A stretch of DNA of 64,000 nt, from assembly GCA_947503965.1 (NCBI GenBank), contig CANNFU010000011.1, forward strand, positions 55,279-119,278. Reading direction: 5' to 3'. Made by a program: the position numbers and the translations under genes. Shown here piece after piece: positions 43,595 through 51,865 of the stretch; positions within the stretch are counted from its first letter, which is position 1; each line of letters begins with the position of its first letter. The DNA comes from an uncultured Paracoccaceae bacterium (GTDB lineage Bacteria > Pseudomonadota > Alphaproteobacteria > Rhodobacterales > Rhodobacteraceae). Under the pieces are notes generated by a model. The model was not told the origin of the DNA. It did no database searches and saw only the letters and a program-made list of their open reading frames with translations.

Positions 43595-44260
43595 GTGGCG
43601 CTGGCAGATACGGGCCGACACGAAGAGATTGGAACCGGTGCGCCAGCGCCGGTTCTTGATTTGCAGCTTGCATCGCTGCGCTATGATGGTGAGACCGTCT
43701 TGCAAGATATCAGCCTTACCGTTCCACGCGGTCAGACGGTCGCTCTGGTCGGGCCATCGGGTATCGGGAAATCGTCACTTCTGCGGGTCTTCGCCGGTTT
43801 GCAAAAATCGTTTGACGGCCAGTGCCGCGTCGATGGCAAGGTTGCGATGGTTTTTCAGGAACCCACTTTGCTACCGTGGCGCAGTGTTCGCGACAACATC
43901 ACCATCGCAACCGGCGCATCCGCGGCTGTGGCTGATGCGGTACTTGCCGATGTCGGATTGGCGGATCGTGCAGATGCGTTTCCCAATCGCCTGTCGCTGG
44001 GGCAGCAACGGCGCCTTTCGCTGGCACGCGCCTTTGCGGTTCATCCTGATCTGTTGTTGCTGGATGAGCCTTTCGTGTCGCTTGACCCCGAACTGGTCAC
44101 CGAGATGATGACGCTGTTCAAGACATTGCGTGACACATATCGGGTGACGACCATTCTAGTCACACATGTTGAAGAAGAGGCACGGCAGTTGGCAGATCGC
44201 ATCGTGAAGCTATCCGGTGCACCGGCGAAGATTATCAGCGACAGCGAGAATTCGGGCTAG
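43595..44260 (+). CDS. ABC importer ATP-binding protein (SsuB/TauB type)
   Basis: A 221-residue ATPase with Walker A GPSGIGKSS (53-61), MVFQEPTLLPWRSVRDNI in the Q-loop (typical of SsuB/TauB), signature RLSLGQQRRLSLAR and Walker B LLLLDEPFVSLD. The signature is SLGQQ rather than SGGQQ, a mild variant. The GTG at 43595 is one base after the binding-protein stop. It should energise the importer of the upstream binding protein. Confidence 0.88.
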   Translation: MALADTGRHEEIGTGAPAPVLDLQLASLRYDGETVLQDISLTVPRGQTVALVGPSGIGKSSLLRVFAGLQKSFDGQCRVDGKVAMVFQEPTLLPWRSVRDNITIATGASAAVADAVLADVGLADRADAFPNRLSLGQQRRLSLARAFAVHPDLLLLDEPFVSLDPELVTEMMTLFKTLRDTYRVTTILVTHVEEEARQLADRIVKLSGAPAKIISDSENSG

Positions 44261-44793
44261 AATACTGGGGTATATTTCCAGTTATCCGCGTCTGGTGTCA
44301 CTTCGTCCAGGTCGTAATTCGCAGCCTCAAGCCTACGGGCAATCGGCAAACCTTCCGCTGCCGCCTCTGCCACGAATTGGCGCCCCAGTGCTTCGTTCTT
44401 TTCAACACCGTGACCGCGCATCAGATTGATCCCGTGATTGAATTTCCCGACCGGATCACCCAGTTCTGCCGCCCGTCGATCCCATTCTGCAGCAGCGTCA
44501 GGGTCATAGTCAGCGCCCAGCCCATTGTTATCCAGCTGGCTCATCCATGTCATTGCACCGGTATAGCCGTCTTCGGCACAGTTCAAAAACAGGGTCCGTG
44601 CGGCGGTATGATCACCGGACTTTGTCATCGCATATCCCATGGAACACAGGACCATACCCGTCTCACCGTTTTCGGCGCGCTCGATGAAGCGTTGCCACGT
44701 CATCTCGTCCGGGTTTGTTGTTCCGTATTGGGACAAATCCTCGGCAAAGGCGGAGGTGGCGGTAAGGGCGAGCACTGCGATGACATGTTTCAT
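44257..44793 (-). CDS. Exported Sel1-repeat protein
   Basis: A 178-residue protein with a short signal peptide (KHVIAVLALTATSAFA) and Sel1-like helical repeats. AAEWDRRAAELGDPVGKFNHG and ALGRQFVAEAAAEGLPIARR are recognisable units with the usual Ala/Gly pattern. Such proteins scaffold periplasmic complexes. Its stop overlaps the stop of the convergent ATPase gene by four bases. It is separated from the lut-like operon by about 60 bases on the same strand, so it could be the last gene of that operon. Confidence 0.82.
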   Translation of the reverse strand: MKHVIAVLALTATSAFAEDLSQYGTTNPDEMTWQRFIERAENGETGMVLCSMGYAMTKSGDHTAARTLFLNCAEDGYTGAMTWMSQLDNNGLGADYDPDAAAEWDRRAAELGDPVGKFNHGINLMRGHGVEKNEALGRQFVAEAAAEGLPIARRLEAANYDLDEVTPDADNWKYTPVF

Positions 44794-44851
44794 GGACGCA
44801 GATTAGCATGACGCTCGCAATAAATCAGCCGATCATTGGTCGTAGTATAGG

Positions 44852-45643
44852 TCAGCCCTTACGCCGTATTCCTGTGCCTTCAGGGCTATAACCCCACAGT
44901 GCGGCAGTCGTGAACAGGCCGGCGGCCAGAACGGTCCATCCCAATGCCGGTCCGTTAAGCTGCAGATAAAGCGCAAAGCGGATCAGTTCGACCGCATGGG
45001 TGAACGGGTTCACCGCGCAGATATCATGAAGCAGTTCAGACGACTCTGCCATTTTCCAAAGGGGATAAAGTGCCGAGGACAAAAAAAACATCGGGAAGAT
45101 GACAAAGTTCATCACGCCTGCAAAGTTTTCTAACTGCTTGATAAAGCTGGATAACAACAAACCCAAGGACCCCAGCATCAGCCCGGCCACGACCAGCGCG
45201 GGTAATACGGCCACGTAACCCATAGCCGGCATCACGATCCCGAACGCCGCCGCAATTGCCAGAAATGCATAAACCTGCAGAATGGAAATCGCCGTCGCCC
45301 CCAACAGCTTGCACATCAACAACCACCAGCGCGGCAGCGGGCTGGTCAGCAAGAGCTTCATCGACCCCATTTCCCGGTCGTAAATCAGGCTGAGCGATGA
45401 TTGCATCCCATTAAACAGCAGGATCATCCCGCAAAGACCGGGCACGATATATGTCTCGTAAGTGATGTAAGTTTGATAAGGTGGGATGATCGACAAACCC
45501 AGCGCGGCACGGAACCCCGCAGCGAACACCAACAACCAGACCAGCGGACGCACCAAAGCAGCCACGAAACGTTCGCGCTGATGGAAGAACCGCAGCGCTT
45601 CGCGCGTAACGATGGCGATGAGGGCGGTCACATAACCGCTCAT
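44852..45643 (-). CDS. ABC-2 type permease, PQQ-alcohol-dehydrogenase-associated (PedC/LutF-like)
   Basis: A 263-residue ABC-2 exporter-type permease with six helices (from about residue 28). It has IYDREMGSMKLLLTSPLPRWWLL (the conserved ABC-2 loop, about 91-113) and FAGVMNFVIFPMFFLSSALYPL near the end. It is the membrane partner of the ATPase at 45640, which it overlaps by four bases. The permease, ATPase, beta-propeller and binding-protein order is that of systems found next to quinoprotein alcohol dehydrogenases. It also resembles the lut lanthanide-transport genes of Methylorubrum as I recall them. Confidence 0.85.
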   Translation of the reverse strand: MSGYVTALIAIVTREALRFFHQRERFVAALVRPLVWLLVFAAGFRAALGLSIIPPYQTYITYETYIVPGLCGMILLFNGMQSSLSLIYDREMGSMKLLLTSPLPRWWLLMCKLLGATAISILQVYAFLAIAAAFGIVMPAMGYVAVLPALVVAGLMLGSLGLLLSSFIKQLENFAGVMNFVIFPMFFLSSALYPLWKMAESSELLHDICAVNPFTHAVELIRFALYLQLNGPALGWTVLAAGLFTTAALWGYSPEGTGIRRKG

Positions 45644-46356
45644 GCCGGTTCGGCCGTCAGATCAAGGAAAGCCTGTTGTAGAGGTCGATCACCACTGACG
45701 TCGCGCGCGCGACCATCCGCGAGAACCTTTGCCTGATGCAGCACGACAAGGCGGTCGTCCGGTCGTACTTCATCCGCCAGATGCGTGGCCCACAGCACGG
45801 TTGTTCCATCACTGGCCAGCCCATGCACATGATCCGTGATGGCCGCGCGGGCTGCGGCATCCAGACCCACTGTCGGTTCATCCAGCAGCAAAACAGCCGG
45901 ATCGTGCAGCAGCGCCCGCGCGATTTCGGTGCGGCGCCGATGTCCGCCATTCAACGTGCGCGCCTTTTCCTTCGCCCGATCCGCGATGTCCAGCCGGTCC
46001 AGCACAGTGTCGATCCGCCGCACCCGATCACGGCCCGATAACCCATGCAAGGCCGCAAAATAGGTCAGGTTCTGGCGCACCGTCAGATCCAGATCCAGCG
46101 TGGGTTGCTGAAACACGATCCCCAGCTTGGCCAAAGCCGCCCGCGGCGCTGTGTTCAAGTCATGCCCTGCAATCTCGATCTGGCCGCCGGGCGCGACGAA
46201 CAGCCGGGTCAGCAGATTGAACAGCGTTGATTTGCCTGCGCCGTTTGGGCCCAACAGCGCGCAGAACTCACCCTGCGCCACCGAAAAACTGACATCATCC
46301 AGCGCCGTTTTTGCGCCATAGCGATAGGTCAGGCCAGCGACGCGAATGCCATTCAT
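45640..46356 (-). CDS. ABC ATPase, PQQ-alcohol-dehydrogenase-associated (LutE-like)
   Basis: A 238-residue ATPase with Walker A GPNGAGKS (36-43), a Q-loop at VFQQPTLDLDLTVRQNL, signature LNGGHRRRTEIARAL and Walker B VLLLDEPTVGLD. The signature is NGGHR in place of SGGQR, as I recall for this subgroup. It belongs to the exporter-type (ABC-2) class and pairs with the permease downstream. The start overlaps the stop of the next gene upstream (46353) by four bases, so the operon is translated as one unit. Confidence 0.86.
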   Translation of the reverse strand: MNGIRVAGLTYRYGAKTALDDVSFSVAQGEFCALLGPNGAGKSTLFNLLTRLFVAPGGQIEIAGHDLNTAPRAALAKLGIVFQQPTLDLDLTVRQNLTYFAALHGLSGRDRVRRIDTVLDRLDIADRAKEKARTLNGGHRRRTEIARALLHDPAVLLLDEPTVGLDAAARAAITDHVHGLASDGTTVLWATHLADEVRPDDRLVVLHQAKVLADGRARDVSGDRPLQQAFLDLTAEPA

Positions 46357-46793
46357 TCGATGGTAATCTCAATCCGTTGCGTTTCGCCGGTCGTACCGGG
46401 TATGCGCATATAGTACTGTCCGGGTTTGATTGCGACAAAGCCAATCTCCATCTCGCCCGCTTCATCAAATTCCACGCTATCAAGCCCAAGCGGGCGGATT
46501 TCCAGACCTTCGACCACGATTTCATCAATCCAGATCGCGCGAAAGAACTCAGGGCCGACCAGTGCCAGCTCCTGACTGCCATCGCCCTGTATTTCGAATT
46601 CATAATAGGTGCCGGATTTCAGGAACCAAGGTTCGCTGGACAAGGGCTCACCCGCTGAAAGAATGATCGGAGGCAGGTCTTGTTTGTTGCTGCCTGACAA
46701 AATACCGGCGGCTCCAAAGGACCGTACCGCATTGTCGGCAAATGTAGGCACCGCAGCCAAGGTGAAAGCAGCCGCATAAGTGACAATTTTCAT
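46353..46793 (-). CDS. Small periplasmic beta-rich protein of the lut-like operon
   Basis: A 146-residue exported protein: MKIVTYAAAFTLAAVPTFA is the signal peptide. The mature part is acidic and beta-rich, with SGTYYEFEIQGDGSQELAL and FVAIKPGQYYMRIPG, resembling a cupredoxin-like or C2-like sandwich without an obvious copper site. I do not recognise a named family, but a small periplasmic protein in this position recurs in such operons. The operon order suggests it works with the binding protein or the propeller. Confidence 0.7.
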   Translation of the reverse strand: MKIVTYAAAFTLAAVPTFADNAVRSFGAAGILSGSNKQDLPPIILSAGEPLSSEPWFLKSGTYYEFEIQGDGSQELALVGPEFFRAIWIDEIVVEGLEIRPLGLDSVEFDEAGEMEIGFVAIKPGQYYMRIPGTTGETQRIEITIE

Positions 46794-46803
46794 CGGATGT
46801 TCC

Positions 46804-47766
46804 TTATTCTGTCGGACGATAGGCCGCACCCCACGGAAAGCGGCCTACTTTGATCGTCTTCACGGCCGTCCGCGAAGCGACATCGATGACGGTAACATCG
46901 CCGGACACACCATTGGTCGTGAACAACTGCGTCTTGTCGCCGTTGAAATCCATGTGCCAGACCCGGCGGCCGACAAGGATATAGTCCTCAACTTCGAAGG
47001 TTTCAGCATTCACGACAGCTACATGATTTGACGGGCCGAGCGCCACAAAGGCGGTCTTTTCATCGGCTGTGAATTCGAAACCCACGGGTTGCACGCGGTC
47101 GGGATGCACGCCTTGCACTTCGAAATCGATCTTGCCGATCTCGGATTGGTCGGCCACGTCGAAAATCGTGATCGTCCCACCGATTTCGGAACTGACCCAA
47201 AGCTGGGTGCCTTCGGCTACGAATTCAGCATGGCGCGGGCGGCTGTCCACGAGTGTGTTGGCGAACAGTTCCTGCGTTTCGGTGTCGATCCAATGGGCCA
47301 TGTTGGTGGTTTCAGAGGTCGTAATCGCGATCTTTCCATCGGGTGATACAGCCATCCCCTCGGGTTCCACCCCCACATCGATTTGCGCAATCACCCGGCG
47401 GGTTTCGGTATCGACCACGGTGGTAATCGCATCGTCTTCATTAGCGATATAAAGATGCCGGTCATTGGGGTGCAGCACAAATTGCTCAGGGTCCTCGCCC
47501 GAAGGCAGATCATGCAGAATTTCGCCCGTGTTCGGGTCCATCACCTGCACCGCATCGCTGTCGGATGCGCAGATATAGACGACGCTGTAATCCTTGGAAA
47601 ACGTGATCCCGCGCGGGCGCTCCCCGGTGGGATAGGTCTGGATCACCTCCAGCGTTTCGGTTGAAATGATCGAGACCGTGTCGTCCTTTTCATTGGTCAC
47701 CCAGATTTCGCCAGCCCAAACAGGGGATACCAGTAAACCACAGATCAAGGTTGCGGTGCGAATCAT
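46804..47766 (-). CDS. PQQ-catabolism-associated YVTN beta-propeller protein
   Basis: A 320-residue exported seven-blade beta-propeller. After the leader (LICGLLVSPVWAGEIWVTNE), repeats of the YVTN type recur, e.g. GEIWVTNEKDDTVSIISTET, HLYIANEDDAITTVVDTET and FTTNGVSGDVTVIDVASRT. The family is named for its place beside PQQ-dependent dehydrogenase genes. The start overlaps the stop of the binding-protein gene by four bases (ATGA). Probably a periplasmic interaction platform. Confidence 0.88.
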   Translation of the reverse strand: MIRTATLICGLLVSPVWAGEIWVTNEKDDTVSIISTETLEVIQTYPTGERPRGITFSKDYSVVYICASDSDAVQVMDPNTGEILHDLPSGEDPEQFVLHPNDRHLYIANEDDAITTVVDTETRRVIAQIDVGVEPEGMAVSPDGKIAITTSETTNMAHWIDTETQELFANTLVDSRPRHAEFVAEGTQLWVSSEIGGTITIFDVADQSEIGKIDFEVQGVHPDRVQPVGFEFTADEKTAFVALGPSNHVAVVNAETFEVEDYILVGRRVWHMDFNGDKTQLFTTNGVSGDVTVIDVASRTAVKTIKVGRFPWGAAYRPTE

Positions 47767-48929
47767 TCAAAGGCCTCACAATTGCTTTCCGGGCGGTCCA
47801 GCCCAAGGGTGTCGAGTTCGTTCGTCTGATGCAGAAACCCTTCAAGCGGGGCCTGCGCCACTAATGCGCGGGGGTGGGCGATGGCGATGGGTTGGCGCAA
47901 CTGCCCGTTCCAGTCGCGATAGGTCAGAGGGCGGCCTTTGAACCCTGCCAGTTCGAAGTCGTCAGACAGGATGTAATCGCGCAAGGTCTGCACATCCGCC
48001 GCATCTGTCCGCGTCACCGCCTCGCCCAACGTGCGCATCGCAGCCCATGCGGCATAATCCTGGCTGGTCATGTCGCGGGAATGCGCCTCTTCAAACCGGC
48101 TTTGTAGTTGGGCCGCACCCCATTGTTCGATCACAGGGGACCACGTCACGGCCGTGAGGCCTTCGGACCCGGCGACAGGCCGCGCCTGCCACGTGTTGTA
48201 AAGGATGTAGCGCCCAAAATCGTGCAGCTCATCTGCCACGACCAACACATCATAATCACCCAGCTCTTGTGTAAACAGCGGCACCTCTTGCGCGGCGGCA
48301 CGGCGCATGTCGGCGTCAAAGGCCCAGGTCTTTTCTCCTGACAGAGCCAACCCGAACTTGGTCAGACTGGCGCGCATGGCGTCGGCATAGGCCACGTCCT
48401 GCGGATGGGTGCCGGTGATCATCACCAGATCGTCCCAACGGCGTTTCACAAATATCTGCGCCAGCGCGTCGGTCCGCATGGCATCGGAAGTCACGGTGTG
48501 CAGCACATTTGCACGACAGCCATCGCGGCGCAGATCGACATCGCCGGCGGTGGCATTAAAAAGTAGCGCATCCTGTGCTTGGGGTAGATCAGCAATTGCC
48601 AGAAGCGTCTCTGCCGGGGCATCCACGATCAGAAATCGGGTCTCGGCGAACAGATCAGCGGCAGCAGCCAACGGATCGTCGCCTTCTTGCAGGATCACAT
48701 CTGTCAAAGTGTAGGTATGCCCCAGAAACCGGCCCGTTGTGGCGTTGTCGCTCAAACCCGTCAGGGCACCGGCAAGCCCGATATCTGCAGGTTCCGGATC
48801 AAGGTTGGACAATGTGGGCGGTTGTGGTTCGAACACCGACAAATAGCCGATATTCAACGCGACGTCAGACTGAGCTGTCGACCCGACGCACGCCCCGATC
48901 ACTGTCGCGATAAGCAAATTTCTCCCCAT
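47763..48929 (-). CDS. ABC substrate-binding-like protein of PQQ-dehydrogenase systems (LutA-like)
   Basis: A 388-residue exported protein with the leader NLLIATVIGACVGSTAQS. It has a type I periplasmic-binding (Leu/Ile/Val-like) fold: VALNIGYLSVFEPQPP, DLFAETRFLIVDAPAETLLA, and DDLVMITGTHPQDVAYADAM. The C-terminal part ends with DRPESNCEAFE. The family is known as the PQQ-alcohol-dehydrogenase-associated binding protein and, as I recall, corresponds to LutA. It is the first gene of the leftward operon and diverges from the cytochrome gene at 49082. Confidence 0.85.
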   Translation of the reverse strand: MGRNLLIATVIGACVGSTAQSDVALNIGYLSVFEPQPPTLSNLDPEPADIGLAGALTGLSDNATTGRFLGHTYTLTDVILQEGDDPLAAAADLFAETRFLIVDAPAETLLAIADLPQAQDALLFNATAGDVDLRRDGCRANVLHTVTSDAMRTDALAQIFVKRRWDDLVMITGTHPQDVAYADAMRASLTKFGLALSGEKTWAFDADMRRAAAQEVPLFTQELGDYDVLVVADELHDFGRYILYNTWQARPVAGSEGLTAVTWSPVIEQWGAAQLQSRFEEAHSRDMTSQDYAAWAAMRTLGEAVTRTDAADVQTLRDYILSDDFELAGFKGRPLTYRDWNGQLRQPIAIAHPRALVAQAPLEGFLHQTNELDTLGLDRPESNCEAFE

Positions 48930-49081
48930 AGGCACCACGCTAACAAACCGATGATGCGGGGTCGAATACGACCTTGGTCTTGGTTTTCCCACATACCCAA
49001 CCAAGGTCCAATATCACCAGCAAAGGACACGTGCCTAAGATTGCGGCGAACCACGATATGCCCCGTTTGGAGACTGGACAG

Positions 49082-49780
49082 ATGCACAAATCAACCTTGC
49101 GACACGGCCTGACAATCGCAGCCATTCTGGCGACTGCCACTTTTGTGAACGCCCATGGCGACGTGGCCCCGCAAGCAGTGGATACAACCGGCCTGCCGGA
49201 AACAGGTGATGAATGGCTGGCCGAAAACCCGTACCGTGCTGAAACCGCCGGCGAAGAGGTCTGGTTGAAGGCGCTTGAGATTGGCGCGTCCGGCTACAAC
49301 CAGAACTGCGCACGGTGTCACGGGCTTGAGGTTGTTTCGGGTGGGCTTGCGCCAGATTTGCGGTTGCTGCAGGCGGCGGATTATGACGACGAATGGTATG
49401 TCGAACGCTTTCGCGATGGCTTCACCCAGAATGGGATCACCAAAATGCCAGCCTTTGGCGATCTGCTGGGTCAGGATGCGGCATGGGCCATACGGACTTA
49501 CATAGAAACACGCCCCGATGACGAGGTAATGGGCCAGTTTGTCGGTGAACTGGCCAGCCTGCGTGACCAGATCAAGGGCTATGCCACGGATGCCTCGGGC
49601 GCTGATCCGGATGCGCTCAAGGCGCGGCTGACAGAGATCGCGGTCGAGATTCCAACGATATCTGGCGCGCCGGTTGCCGATAGCGTGGCCTTTCGTGCGG
49701 CAAACCTGATTGATGGCACGCCCGCCGCTTACGCCGCTGCGGCCGAAACGCTGACTATCGGTTTATCCGCTGCGCAATAG
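49082..49780 (+). CDS. Cytochrome c-550, PedF-like
   Basis: A 232-residue periplasmic mono-haem cytochrome c. The signal peptide ends before NAHGDVAPQAVDTTGL, a segment diagnostic of PedF. The haem site is NQNCARCHGLEVVSGG with C76, C79 and H80, and MPAFGDLL supplies the Met ligand. PedF-type cytochromes take electrons from PQQ-dependent ethanol dehydrogenases. The C-terminal 80 residues extend beyond the usual cytochrome and are Ala-rich and helical. No dehydrogenase gene is adjacent. Confidence 0.88.
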   Translation: MHKSTLRHGLTIAAILATATFVNAHGDVAPQAVDTTGLPETGDEWLAENPYRAETAGEEVWLKALEIGASGYNQNCARCHGLEVVSGGLAPDLRLLQAADYDDEWYVERFRDGFTQNGITKMPAFGDLLGQDAAWAIRTYIETRPDDEVMGQFVGELASLRDQIKGYATDASGADPDALKARLTEIAVEIPTISGAPVADSVAFRAANLIDGTPAAYAAAAETLTIGLSAAQ

Positions 49781-49789
49781 GGGGCGGCG

Positions 49790-50683
49790 TTGATCCTGCG
49801 GTCCTTCTTTCTGATTTTGGCCCTGTTCACGGCTGGACAGGCCCATGCCGACGATCCATGTGCCGACTACACCCCGCAGCAGCGCCCGCAGAATGTGGGG
49901 CGCGACATCGTCGGGCAGGAACTGGACCAGATCCAGGACCAGGGTCACATGCTTTTCGCGGTCTACGAAGACTTCCCCCCCTATTCCTGGGAGGAAGGCG
50001 GCCAGCCACGCGGTGTCGATGTTGAGATTGCCCGGCTGATCGCCGAGGATCTGGGGGTCAAGGCACGGTTCAATTTTGTCGATGCGGGCGAGACGCTAGA
50101 GGCGGATTTGCGCAACAACATCTGGAAGGGGCCGTTGATCAGCGGGCGCGTGTCCAATGTGATGATGCGGGTCCCTTACGATTCCAGCTTTAAATGCCGG
50201 GTCGAACAGGTGGTTTTCACTGGCCAGTATGCCGCTGAATCCATCGCCATCGCTTATGACAAGGCCAGCTATCCGGACGAAAAACCGGTGCCTGCCTATT
50301 TTCGCTACGACACTGTCGGGGTGGAAAATGACTCTATCGCGGATTTCTACCTCGCCTCTTTCGCGGGTGGGCAACTGGCAGGAAACGTGCATCACTTCCC
50401 GACGATGGCTGACGCGATGAAGGCCCTGAATGCCGGGGAGGTCATGGCCGCGATGGGCCCGCTGGGCCAGTTGGAGCATGGATTATCCGATACCAGCGCA
50501 GTGCATCAGCCACCGCTGGCTGGATTTGCAGTCAGCAAATGGACACTGGGTGTTGCGGTGAATTTTCGATACCGTCCGTTGTCCTATGCCGTGGACGATG
50601 CTGTGAACTATGCGCTGCAGGACGGTCGGATCGCTGCTATCTACGCAAATTACGGGCTGAGCTTTCAGGAACCCGAAAGATGA
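49790..50683 (+). CDS. MoxJ-like quinoprotein-dehydrogenase-associated binding protein
   Basis: A 297-residue type II periplasmic binding-fold protein with a leader (FFLILALFTAGQAHA). GHMLFAVYEDFPPYSWEEGGQ, GVDVEIARLIAEDLGVKARF and RVSNVMMRVPYDSSF are typical of the MoxJ-2 family, which accompanies methanol and ethanol quinoproteins and may assist their maturation. A TTG start at 49790, nine bases after the cytochrome stop, means they form one operon. Confidence 0.86.
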   Translation: MILRSFFLILALFTAGQAHADDPCADYTPQQRPQNVGRDIVGQELDQIQDQGHMLFAVYEDFPPYSWEEGGQPRGVDVEIARLIAEDLGVKARFNFVDAGETLEADLRNNIWKGPLISGRVSNVMMRVPYDSSFKCRVEQVVFTGQYAAESIAIAYDKASYPDEKPVPAYFRYDTVGVENDSIADFYLASFAGGQLAGNVHHFPTMADAMKALNAGEVMAAMGPLGQLEHGLSDTSAVHQPPLAGFAVSKWTLGVAVNFRYRPLSYAVDDAVNYALQDGRIAAIYANYGLSFQEPER

Positions 50684-50763
50684 AACCGGACTAGGCCCTT
50701 GGTCGCATATCGTAATGCCGCTCTGGTCCCTAGTCTGCCTTTTGAAATGAAACGGATGAGACC

Positions 50764-51276
50764 ATGAATTTAACCGGAAGCCGCACAATCAATGCTGATG
50801 TTGCCACTGTCTGGGCCGCGCTTCTTGATCCGGAGGTGCTGAAGGCATGTGTGCCGGGATGTACTGAAATGTCAGGATCCGCCGACGAAGGGTTTGAGGC
50901 GACAGTGACGCAAAAGGTCGGCCCCGTAAAAGCCACGTTCAAGGGCGCCGTCGCCATCAGCGACCGGGTCGAGCATGAAAGCCTGACCATCAGTGGCGAG
51001 GGCAAGGGCGGCCCGGCCGGATTTGCCAAGGGCGGCGCGAATGTCCGGCTGACCGCCGAGGGCGACACGACGATCCTCGAATATGATGTCGAGGCAAAAG
51101 TGGGCGGCAAGCTCGCCCAGCTTGGATCGCGGATCATTGACGGCTTTGCCAAGAAAATGGCCGATCAGTTCTTCGCCAATTTTCAGGAGGCCGTGGAGCC
51201 ACCAAGCGAAGATGACGATGCCGACACCGAAGAGACCAAGAAAAAAGGCTGGTTCAGCAAGCTACGGCGCGCCTGA
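50764..51276 (+). CDS. coxG: CoxG/SRPBCC-family carbon monoxide dehydrogenase accessory
   Basis: A 170-residue SRPBCC-fold protein that begins NLTGSRTINADVATVWAALLD and has VLKACVPGCTEMSG, the CoxG core. A C-terminal acidic stretch (PPSEDDDADTEETKKKG) ends in WFSKLRR, likely a membrane-targeting tail. CoxG helps recruit molybdenum hydroxylases to the membrane. It is the first gene of coxG-S-L-M, with 33 bases before coxS. Confidence 0.88.
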   Translation: MNLTGSRTINADVATVWAALLDPEVLKACVPGCTEMSGSADEGFEATVTQKVGPVKATFKGAVAISDRVEHESLTISGEGKGGPAGFAKGGANVRLTAEGDTTILEYDVEAKVGGKLAQLGSRIIDGFAKKMADQFFANFQEAVEPPSEDDDADTEETKKKGWFSKLRRA

Positions 51277-51309
51277 CCCGGCATCAGCGATATCCATAGG
51301 GAGGATGGG

Positions 51310-51795
51310 ATGACCAAAGTAACGATGACGGTCAACGGAAAATCAGTTTCCGGTGACGTAGAGGGGCGGACCTTGCTGTCGTCCTTCCTGCGCGAGGATT
51401 TACGCCTGACGGGCACGCATATTGGCTGTGACACATCGCAGTGCGGGGCTTGCGTCGTGCATGTGAATGGCGAGGCTGTAAAATCCTGCGCGATGTTCGC
51501 GCTGGAAGCTGATGGCGCAGATGTCACCACGATCGAGGGGCAGGCGAATGCGGATGGCTCTCTCAACACGATCCAGCAGGCGTTTCAGGACCACCACGGT
51601 CTGCAATGTGGGTTCTGTACGCCTGGTATGGTGATGTCGGCTGCGGCGTTGCTGAAGGACAATCCAAAGCCGTCCGAGGCCGAAATCCGGGAATATCTCG
51701 AAGGCAATATCTGCCGCTGCACCGGGTACCACAACATCGTCAAGGCGATCATGGCGGCGTCCGGTCAGGATGTCTCTGCCATCGCTGCCGAGTAA
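51310..51795 (+). CDS. coxS: Xanthine-dehydrogenase-family small [2Fe-2S] subunit
   Basis: A 161-residue iron-sulfur subunit with two [2Fe-2S] clusters. Cys 40, 45, 48 and 60 ([12 protein letters not shown]) form the plant-type ferredoxin site, and Cys 100, 103, 135 and 137 ([18 protein letters not shown]) the second site. It transfers electrons between the molybdenum and FAD subunits of a CO dehydrogenase-like hydroxylase. GGGAGGATGGG precedes the ATG. Confidence 0.93.
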   Translation: MTKVTMTVNGKSVSGDVEGRTLLSSFLREDLRLTGTHIGCDTSQCGACVVHVNGEAVKSCAMFALEADGADVTTIEGQANADGSLNTIQQAFQDHHGLQCGFCTPGMVMSAAALLKDNPKPSEAEIREYLEGNICRCTGYHNIVKAIMAASGQDVSAIAAE

Positions 51796-51846
51796 CAAAA
51801 TTTTCTAGAAAATTTTGGGGTCCTGCAATTTTTCTGGAAAAATTGC
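51796..51846. repeat. Two tandem AT-rich palindromes between coxS and coxL
   Basis: Directly after the coxS stop lies a perfect 22-base palindrome (51796-51817; half CAAAATTTTCT). Eight bases further comes a 22-base inverted repeat with a 2-base centre (51825-51846; half GCAATTTTTC). They occupy most of the 70-base coxS-coxL gap and could form intra-operon hairpins that tune coxS/coxL stoichiometry or mRNA stability. Confidence 0.7.
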
Positions 51847-51865
51847 GCCCCAGAGGGAGGAACAG

